Assembly: GCA_032433595.1 (NCBI GenBank)
Contig: JASWJB010000164.1
Span: 1 to 64,000 of the forward strand
Direction: 5' to 3'
Length of the DNA stretch: 64,000 nucleotides
From: Conoideocrella luteorostrata
Taxonomy: Eukaryota; Ascomycota; Sordariomycetes; Hypocreales; Clavicipitaceae
Each line of letters opens with the position of its first letter. The stretch's first letter is position 1. Shown piece by piece: positions 55,616 to 64,000 of the stretch. Under the pieces are notes generated by a model that was given only the letters and a program-made list of their open reading frames with translations, did no database searches and was not told the DNA's origin. A program made the translations under genes and the position numbers.

Positions 55616-58600
55616 ATAGCTGGAGTTGCGCAGACGCGGCGGTGGTGCGGGAGATGGAGACTCGCACCAACAGACCTGACGGGTCAAATCAAGAAACTTG
55701 GTCTGCAGGGCGGGCGGTGGGGGCGAGGAAGGGAAGTAAGTTAAACGTTTCCAATGTTTCCAATGTTTCCGAACACTATTATTGTCCTACAGCACGACAC
55801 TCCGTGCGACACGGTACACTGCAGTGTTGGAAGTTTGGGATGCGGATGCGGCGCAAGTTCAAGTCTTTAACCGTTGACTTCTTGGCTTTCTGGTGTCATT
55901 CAATCTCACAAGCAGGTCCGTGCCGGGGGTTGGCGTCCACTGCAAGGCAGCTAGTGGAACGCAGTCAGGACGCGGGCGGGTGACCTCTTCCACGCTCACT
56001 GCGACATGCACACTTGTGTGATTGTTCGTTCGTGTGTTTGTTCGTCGGTTCGTCCGGCTCGTCTCGAGTTCTCGCAGGCACTTTACTTTTCGTCTTGTCG
56101 CTTCTTGACCATGAGACGGCAAGGTAGCTCAATGCAAGCTGGTTGAGGGACTTGTAGATTGCCCGTCAACTTGAGCAGGTTCTGTCGCTCCTTCCTTCCT
56201 ACCGGCCGACGGAGACAGGTTACAGCTGGCCGATGGGGAAGCACGCAGAGGAGCAGGGCGGAGTATCCAGGTAATTAATAAGTCACACAAGAAACCACAG
56301 GATTCACTTTCAGTTTTTTGGAAAATGCAATACGGGCAAGGTTGCTTGCCTTGGCATTGACTCGATTGACTAGCTTCGAGGGAGGGAGATTGGATCGTTC
56401 AAGTGGATTTCCGATAACTTAGCACCCAAACATACTTGTCCGTGTATTCTCACCATACTACTGTACGGAGTTCTGAGTAGACTGGTCGAGTGAGTACTAA
56501 CTACTCTGCAGTTAGTATGTACTCCGTAAAGATATTTAATTGTTGGAGCGTATGTACGGAGTGCTCCGCACTAGCTAGCATGTACGTTAGACCCGGCCAG
56601 CGCAGCCATGATGCACAAGTTCAGGCTCGAGTTCCAGGCGAGATTGATGAGCTGCCAGGAAGCTGCCTGGTTCCCATCCTCGGATGTGGGACTGAAGCCA
56701 GGAACATGACGAGACGGGCAGGTCGCGCTCCATGGTTGCGGTACCTAGCCGTCGTGTCGCATTCATGTCCAAGAGAAGCTACGCCGTATACAGGGACGGG
56801 GCGGAGAGACGCTGTCAGGTACCAGCCGCAAGCCGTGGCTGGATGTCACCAGCACAATGCCAGTACGTCAGTCCGTTTACGGGTACTTACCTAGGTATGT
56901 AGGGTACTTAAAGTAAGTAACTAAAAACGCCATTGCATCTTACCTGCCCTGCCTTCTTTTCCGAGGGCGGGGCTGCCAACCTTGCATGCTGGCCATCGGA
57001 TATGTCGACCTTGCATCGTTGTACATAACTACACTGTACATATTTATGGCGTGAAAATACTTGACTGCATTGTTGAGTACTCATTACTAGCTGCTCGGTA
57101 CCATTGTGTGGCATAGTCAGAAATACAAGTCGCCATACGGGGTACTTCTCTCCATTGGCTTTAATCTGTATTCTGTCCGCGGCCCAACGACTGTTGAATG
57201 TGAACAGAGCCCCTAGCACCCCAAGCTCCCAGCTCAATTCTTCGGCAATTATTCAAAACTGCCTTAATCCCCCGTCCTGTAGGGAGTACTCTTCGATGCT
57301 TCTTCTCCGCAGTTTCCAAGCATCCATGTCTTCCATCTGCTGGCGGGATCATACATGTCATGGTACGGAGTACTAGTATCGCGGACATGGCTGAATCTAA
57401 AGCCCTTATCGACGGCGTGGCCGATATTGACGATGATGGCATATCCGATTTGCAGGGCCACTATCCCGCGCCATTTGCCAAAGGCAAAACCGAATGCATT
57501 ACGTCCGTACTCTGAGCGCCTCTACCCTGGCAAGCGTTGTCATGTCATGACGACTCTGTAAGAAGCATTCGTTCATCCCGTCCAAACAGGCAATTATGAG
57601 CCACATGCCTTATACGCAATGCCGTGGGATGGTATGTATGTATTCTAGCGGGAAACGCCACCCGAATTGGTTGATACGACATGCAGAAGTAGTGTGGCTA
57701 GTGGTCTCAGTTTTGGCTCGCTTCAACGCCCTACTGTTACGACGAACTGCACTGGTTCTCTACCATATACCTTTAATGGCCTACACCGTCTTTCTCAAGA
57801 GCGCGAGCGAGGATGACCAAGTGAGGCGCAAGGGACGACGCTCAGACATTCTGTCCAGCAGAACGACCAATAGACGAAATTAATAGCACGCCAAACGCGG
57901 GGATACATGGGCTTGCTTGGAACAGCTCTACGGAGTATCTGCTTGGCATTTCTGTGGCGAGACCTGGCAAAGACAAAATGTTAGCCGTGGTCGACGTTTT
58001 CTTGCGACCGAGTAACTGGATGGGAGCATTAAAACTGCACGCGGGTCTCTCCCTACAACTACGAAGTACAGAGTACTCCATACCAGGAAACTAACTTGCT
58101 AACTACAGCATTCCATCCTCCCTACAACTCTCAGCTGCCGCCCAATTGCACAATACAAGAACTCCTCGAGGAGGAGGACGGAGTAGCTACCAGTACTACT
58201 CCATAAAGTGGCCATCAGGTGGCGTGCCTCACTACGATGCGGATCACCATCGACATGGGTCATTTCATTGTATGTGTGTGCAATACCGAGTTTCAGAGCA
58301 ACGTTAACTAATGGCTTCGCCGCACCTGTCGTTTCCCTTTCATTTCGGGGTCGCCTGCCAGTATAATTTCTACGTCCTCCCAGCGTGAATTGGCCCGCCG
58401 CCCCTTTGCCTTGTACAATAACTAATGCCCACTATGCGGAGTAGACAACATTCTATTGTATTACTCGACGCCAATGCTCATCGTCCAAAGCATGAACCGG
58501 CAGGAGTAATTACGGAGATGAAAAAAGGGACTGGTCAAATTACACTTTTATGCAGCCAATCGGCAGCCGCGCATAGCCGAAAATAATGAAGCATGGAGAG

Positions 58601-60575
58601 CATGATGAAATGGCCCTCAGCCCGGTCCGGCATTGATATTAGTTACTAGTACTCCGTAGTTATTGTACGCATACGGAGTACAATGCCTTCCATCGGGGCT
58701 AAGAAATTTCATCCCTCGCGATTCCCATAAATTTGATGCCCGAACATCATGACTGTCGTCATCCTTGCAAGCATTGATTCTAGTTAGATGGTACCTTACG
58801 CTAGTCCCGAGACCAGCCTTACTTTTTGTACGGGCTGATGCACTCAAGACACGTATCCAGAGTTTCGTTCTTTATTTTAATTTCTTTTGTTTTTTTTTTT
58901 GGTGCAGCTCAAAAGAAGAAACGGCTGTCCGAAACAAGCAATATCTTTTTTGCTGTACAGCTAACCAATGGAGCGATCGTCGTCGCCAATCTTGTGTTTG
59001 ACCTAGAGTTTCGGAGCACGCTTGGTGCGTACTATGCAATCTTGGCGATCCAGCATAATTTGCATGATGAGTCAGTGCCGAGGCTTGAAGCGCCATGACC
59101 AAAGCAGCTTTTGCCTGAGTAAAGAATGCCAGTGTCTCTCTCCGATTCAATAAGGTAGTAAACACGTCACTGATACAACGTTATCGGCATGCACTCTTCA
59201 CGGCTGGTTGTCTCCTGCAGCGAGACATAAGACTCCTACCCTGTACTCGATGGTGAAGTCGGCATATTCTTGGCAGACCGCGTTGGAATCCCATCACCTG
59301 ACTTATTCTTTGATTTCTGTCCGATGAGCATTTGAGCCTGGCTTCATTTTGCCTACATAGCACTATAGCATCCAACCACTAGACAGCAGTAAGCTCGGGA
59401 GCCTCCTCGTTTCGGCAAATGCCAACAAGAGCGCACGTCTTCTTTTGGGGACTTTCTATGGACTATGAGCCTATTGGATGTAAGTTACACGGAGAGAATA
59501 ACTATCTTGTATGATTCGGTAGGTCTCGCTCCTCCCAAGCATCAATATTGTGATGAGTGACGAAATGCAAAACCGGTTGGCTGTTACACGTCATAGCTAC
59601 TTCCAACTTCCTTTGGAGCAGGTCCAGAAAACCTAGAAGTTTTTTAATCCCTGTTTAGAAGTTTTCCCAAGTGTTTCTTCACCGCCGTCTAGAAGTTCCT
59701 TTACCTCTACCAATGGGTTACGCCTTCATCTATCCAAGAGATGGATGGCAAGGTCAGGTCCGTCTGCGCCGCTGAATCACTTCTAAACATACTTATATAT
59801 CGCCATGCACCTGGTCTTGCGGATTCGTCACATGGGATCTGTGCTAGCCATGTATCCAAGAACATGAGAGGTATCCATCTTCGATATTCCACAGACAAGG
59901 AGATGGCTTGTACAGTACAAGTTCTTGCCTGGTGCTAGATGTATGTCAACGGTCTGCCCGACTGCCCCGATCCTCCTAGGGTCCTAGTTAGTTATGAGAT
60001 GTCCCAATGTGGCAAGTAACAGTAACAGTCACAGTCAGATTACAAGCGAACCTACTGGTATGGAAGACCACAACAGTGTTGGCCACCTGCTTTCGGATAC
60101 ATACGCTGGAGTCATACGAGAACACACCCCACGCTGACTACGAGAAGACAGATATGATAGTGCCACATGTCGTGAAGCCCCTAAAGAGCAACCAGACGGG
60201 GGGAACTTGACAAGTACCAAAGACCTACTTTAAAGAGACTCAAGCGAGCTCGGAGTCGCAGGAGATATATGTAGGTAAGAACTCGTCATTGGGCCAGCAA
60301 GCGGCATACGTTCCGCCCCCCCGTGAATAGGAGTTCCCCGAAGACCTTCCCTAATACGCTTAGGAGGTAGTTATTACAATTCCACACATACGAGACTGTA
60401 CACGTCTCCAACTCGTAGGTTCAAGTCACCAGCCGGTGCCAACAGCATCTTTCGCCGCCCCACAACAAGAAATACTTAGAAGTAACTACACGCCGGACTC
60501 ACGAGAGCTCTATTCACACCGTATCCAATTCACGGCTGCCGACACGACAGCTTCCAGCAAATCACAACAAACATT

Positions 60576-60625
60576 TGCTGATAAAACTACTAGCGCACCC
60601 CAACACGCTAGTAGTTTTATCAGCA
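60576..60625. repeat. Perfect hairpin: 20-bp inverted repeat with 10-nt loop
   Basis: The left arm is 60576-60595, the loop 60596-60605 and the right arm 60606-60625. The arms (left arm begins TGCTGATAAAACTACTAGCG) are exact reverse complements over all 20 positions. The loop is CACCCCAACA. No poly-T tract suggesting a polymerase III terminator follows immediately. Confidence 0.95.
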
Positions 60626-60841
60626 GGCTAAACCTACAGTATACTAGTCTTGCTTATTTCCACCCCAAATAGGAAGGCGCCCTAGCAGCTAATCAGCACG
60701 TTAGGCAGCCGCTGAGTCAACTCGCAGAGAAAGGCAGCTTCTGGGCGTGAAATCCCGCACACTGTGCTATGTCACTGTACGTGGGAGACCGTGATGGTAG
60801 TCACGAAGAGTAAGTACTATGTACTACTAGACTAGTGTCTA

Positions 60842-60864
60842 TTTTGTTGCCAGGAGCAACAAAA
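60842..60864. repeat. Perfect hairpin: 9-bp inverted repeat with 5-nt loop
   Basis: TTTTGTTGC (60842-60850) and GCAACAAAA (60856-60864) are exact reverse complements around CAGGA. It lies 217 bp after the larger hairpin. Confidence 0.85.
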
Positions 60865-61267
60865 AAGCTTGTTGGCTATTCGTGGCATGCTTACTGGATA
60901 TGAGGGGATGGTAGTGAGGTTGTGAAGAGGGTTATGTTGCTAAAAGTAAGGGGAGTTCCGCCCCCCGAAAAAGTATAAATTGAATGATGGTGTACACAGG
61001 ATGGAAAGAGAAGAAAAAAAGAGTTGATCTTGTGGTATCAAACAATAGAAGTGAAGAAGTGAACCTCGCAATCCCACCTACCCGGAAGGCATTAGTCAAA
61101 GCCCGTCATCGTCATCTGTCCTACAACACAAACTTCAGCTTCAACTTCAACGCTATCCAGCGCAATATTTCTCCTCTGTTCCGCGCCACCACTTCCTCCC
61201 AGGCGACAAACTGAAAGAAACACGTCAGACCGCCATACATTATCAACACCAACGTTCCCCTGTGACA

Positions 61268-61645
61268 ATGGCTCCCACCCTCGCCATCACCCCCACGTCT
61301 TTCACGCCGCCATCAGACCGTCACGACTCCCTCCGCATCAGCTTCACAACCTCTGCCGACGGCAGCAATCCCATCTTCCCAGCTACCTATCTCCAGCTGT
61401 CATACCGGTTCGGCGACAGCCAGGAGATCTTTGGAGAGATCTTCACACCTCGCGATATTGTCGGAGACGCCTCGGGCAACGGGACCTATCATGTTGGCGT
61501 TCCTTTCAAAGATGTGCCTATCGCGAAGGTAAACAGCGAGGCGGACCTCGATGCCGAGGTGAAGCTACATGCTTGGAAGGACGAGAAGTACCTGGACAGC
61601 TGGGTTGTTGGGGAGATCAAGGAATGGGGCGTTTTGAAATCATAG
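61268..61645 (+). CDS. Small hypothetical protein, single exon
   Basis: It encodes 125 residues that I do not recognise. The ATG lies in GTGACAATGGC after a leader rich in CCACC/CTCCC, which is typical of fungal start regions. The protein begins MAPTLAITPTSF and is soluble, acidic and beta-rich in appearance (YLQLSYRFGD, TYHVGVPFKD, AEVKLHAWKDEKYLDSWVVGEI). No signal peptide, membrane segment or cysteine is present. Codon choice (C-ending codons) resembles the neighbouring real genes, which supports it being coding. An open frame six bases upstream begins at GTG, but the ATG is the sensible start. A small immunoglobulin-like or beta-sandwich domain is a guess only. Confidence 0.6.
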   Translation: MAPTLAITPTSFTPPSDRHDSLRISFTTSADGSNPIFPATYLQLSYRFGDSQEIFGEIFTPRDIVGDASGNGTYHVGVPFKDVPIAKVNSEADLDAEVKLHAWKDEKYLDSWVVGEIKEWGVLKS

Positions 61646-61846
61646 CTTTCTCTGTATAACACAAACAGGCTGAGATCTGTGGTTTAGTCGGCCGAAAACA
61701 TTTGTGGAAAGAGCTGATCATCACTCGTGTATCTTAGGCAGCAAAGGGTAGGACCATTGCTCTGGAGAATCTAACTTATGTGTCAGCAACTCATTAACTT
61801 GATGCCTGTAGAAACAAAATCTCAGTTCCACAATGTCTTGTAAGAC

Positions 61847-61877
<31 letters not shown>

Positions 61878-64000
61878 GGAATACTTACATCCATACACAC
61901 ACCCATGCCCATTGTTCAAGCAATTGAACCAAACTCCCGACTTCCAGCACCATCAAGAAACAGCCAATCAGCCACTCCTGCGAAACCCATGAACCCCTTA
62001 TCGCTCCAAAGCCCAAGAAGTGTAAATGTCTCTCTCTGTGTGTAACCCAGCCATCCCAACTCACGATTTTTGTCCCCCACCCCAAACTCCTTCCAATGCG
62101 GCGTTTATCGGCTCTCCGGCAGACGGACCAGGCCGCTTCACAAATCACAAGCTTCGATAGCACGTACTACATATAACCCCGTGTACAGAAAACCCCGTAT
62201 TCCTAAACAAACTCCCCCCTTCAACGCAACTCGTGCGACACAACGCTCGGTGAATCAACGATCTCTCGTGCGGTCAGCCGAGCTGTACGATGAGGCTTAG
62301 AGCCCTGTGCCACATATTTGCGGTTGTACTTGTGTAGGCACGAGAAGGATTGTAAATAGGACCGCCTGGCTCGGAGGACACGACTCGTAGGTATGGGGGA
62401 CGTGTGTGCTGCATACGAGGTTTTCTGACGGAGATTGGGGGCTGACATGCTCGTGGACAGGAATTGCGATATCCTTGGTGTTACCTAGGAAGTACGAGAG
62501 TGAAGTTAGCCCCCAGCGATAGAAAAGATGGCTCGGTGGTCGATCAAGGCTGTATTGGAGAAGGATATGAGGCTTCTTGTATACGTAATTCAACACTAAC
62601 TTTGGTCTTGTATATGGAAGTAGGTAAGAAACGAACAACCTCGCGCGTCGGTGCAGTTGTAGTTGTCTAGTCTAACCTAGGCGCAGCAGCTCTCGGGCTT
62701 AACTACACGGATCCTCGTGGTTGCAAATAGAAACTGCATCAGAGGCTCCGCATGATTAACTCAAGCTTCAGCTCCAGTAAGATCGTCTCCGCAGGCCGGG
62801 TATTCCGCAAGAAAGAAAGACATGTTTTATTTTCCCATCGGTCAGTGCAACAAACGACGTATACGGAGTAGGGGTGTCTAAGATCCCATCTTGTCAAAAA
62901 CCCAGAATGGGGGGAGTGTTCTACATCTGGAACAGCAGAACAATGTCACAGCTTGACACATTTCACGCAATCGGAAGGACGAGGAGGGTGGGCGGACGTC
63001 TGTCTACGCGATCTAAGACTCTGTGGCCCAATCTCTCTCACCGCACCAGATATCCCAAACTACAGAAAACCGTTCGCTGCGCGTGACCAGACAAACACTG
63101 CCCAGGTCGCCCAGGCTGCCGAGTTGCCCAGAATCCTCACTCACACGTCATACAGCAATCCCATCATCCATCACATCCAAGCGAGCTGAACCAAACCTGT
63201 CTTGCCAGCTTGCCTGTCACGTAGTCACCTCACCCATTTCAAATAGCTTACCGCTTGTCCTTCACCGACTTTGACAACAGTCATTTAATTCGCACGCACC
63301 ACTGACAGGCTGTTCTAGCGTGCTATAAATAAAAACCACAACCAAAAACCACTCAATCACCCGCATGACGCAAAGGAGCCAGCACGGCTGTAGAGAGAGT
63401 GAACAAAGCCGCGGACAGGCCTAGCTGTTCTGCAGCACGCATACTAGTTGGTATCTACACAGCAAATGAGACATTAAAAGAAAAACTCAGCCGGTCTCGC
63501 TGAGGTGGCTAAATTTGAGACATGCATTGGTTGGTGGTCCGAACTCGAGGGTGTGGCAATGGATGGGCTTACAGCACAGCACGTATGTACGGATGAAGAA
63601 CATCAACGTATGCATACACAAATACGGAGTGCGGAGTAGTTGGACTGATCTGTAATCCTCCGCCCCTTTGTCCTGTAATGTCCGTGATCTCTTCTTTTGG
63701 GGGCGGATGACCGCGGATGTGGCATTACGGAGAGTGCTGGTTGCCACAACGGCATATGAGAAGCGAGAGTGCAGAGTATGATATTTTCGTCTGATAATGC
63801 ATGTGTCACGGTAATACTGTTGTAGTATAATGCAGCTGGTGTCTGTCGGTTGGCCCGCATTTCTTATTTCCTGGGGTGACCTTGGTAGTGAAATCCAGAT
63901 GAGATCATGAAATCTATCGTGCTCCGTACAAAGCTTTCAATCGGCTTTTGAGTGTCTCATTTTTTGGTGTTTGTGCTGCCCATGCAATGTTAGTTAGACA
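61646..64000. other. Region to window end; no gene recognised
   Basis: A CAA microsatellite lies at 61848-61876 and one exact TACGGAGTA at 62862-62870. Short open frames occur on both strands but none is convincing. Confidence 0.5.
61848..61876. repeat. CAA trinucleotide microsatellite
   Basis: About nine CAA units, one changed to CGA, lie downstream of the small hypothetical gene. Confidence 0.85.

Larger units (their letters stand above)
54956..61267. other. 6.3-kb region without a recognisable gene
   Basis: The first part must hold the kinase promoter. I see many short open frames but no protein I recognise and no well-supported exon pair. Present are a GGTGAGT repeat (55545-55615), a GTTCGT-type repeat (56021-56057), exact TACGGAGTA/TACTCCGTA copies (56520, 57364, 57929, 58650, 58672), a triplicated AGAAGTT stretch (59632-59697), two near-perfect hairpins (60576-60625, 60842-60864) and a direct repeat GTTCCGCCCCCC (60310 and 60955). 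It may contain decayed mobile DNA or genes too divergent to spot by eye. Confidence 0.6.

Noticed and set aside
60430..60460. tRNA-like T-arm (GGTTCAAGTC) near 60418-60427
   Set aside because: The flanking five-base stem does not pair and no matching D-arm or acceptor stem is present.
60870..61040. Possible short LTR (TGTTGG...) followed by a primer-binding-like TGGTATCA at 61033
   Set aside because: Only one copy is seen, there is no CA end and no retroelement coding, and the TGGTATCA does not match the expected fungal initiator tRNA end. Kept only as part of the direct-repeat finding.

Overview
The window is a piece of a filamentous ascomycete nuclear genome (Pezizomycotina, most likely Sordariomycetes/Hypocreales). 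The evidence is the gene structure (short introns of about 60-150 bp with CTAAC/CTGAC-type branch points), the gene content (white collar-2, a beta-flanking protein, an acr-2-like Zn2Cys6 factor, a Stb6-like protein, a KIN4-type kinase) and a decayed pogo/Fot-type transposon with C-to-T/G-to-A (RIP-like) lesions. The order or genus is inferred, not proven.

Layout. 1.7-4.3 kb: Zn2Cys6 regulator with a Leu3/War1-type middle domain (-). 6.2-6.5 kb: small two-exon hypothetical gene (+). 7.1-8.6 kb: salicylaldehyde-type aldehyde dehydrogenase (+). 9.2-9.7 kb: TIM10 (+). 10.2-12.9 kb: Stb6-like protein (-), divergent from the GID-complex RING subunit Gid2/Rmd5 at 14.2-15.7 kb (+). 16.8-18.3 kb: UPF0658 Golgi membrane protein (-). 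18.3-23.4 kb: gene-poor, repeat-rich stretch holding a RIP-damaged Fot/pogo element (21.2-23.2 kb). 23.5-25.6 kb: five-exon amidase with a 17-nt micro-exon (+), followed on the same strand by an acr-2-like Zn2Cys6 factor (26.4-28.4 kb) that ends in a CaaX-like tetrapeptide. 28.7-29.8 kb: beta-flanking protein (-). 30.9-32.6 kb: WC-2 (-), divergent over 2.55 kb from RAD50 (35.2-39.2 kb, +). 39.8-41.6 kb: PP4 regulatory subunit R2 (-). 42.1-43.3 kb: SPRY protein (-). 44.5-47.2 kb: large Ca2+/H+ exchanger (-). 51.4-55.0 kb: KIN4-type kinase (-). 55.0-61.3 kb: long stretch without a recognisable gene, with hairpins and short repeats. 61.3-61.6 kb: small hypothetical protein (+). No tRNA, rRNA or CRISPR was recognised.

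Most genes are housekeeping or signalling genes with separate promoters and do not form a pathway. The only suggestive neighbourhood is the amidase next to the acr-2-like regulator, beside the transposon relic. The strongest non-coding signal is a 9-mer, TACGGAGTA/TACTCCGTA, present in about 29 exact copies. All fall outside the exons I modelled, and several are paired as palindromes or tandem copies. Exon joins were worked out by eye from splice signals, reading phase and family similarity; none has transcript support here.
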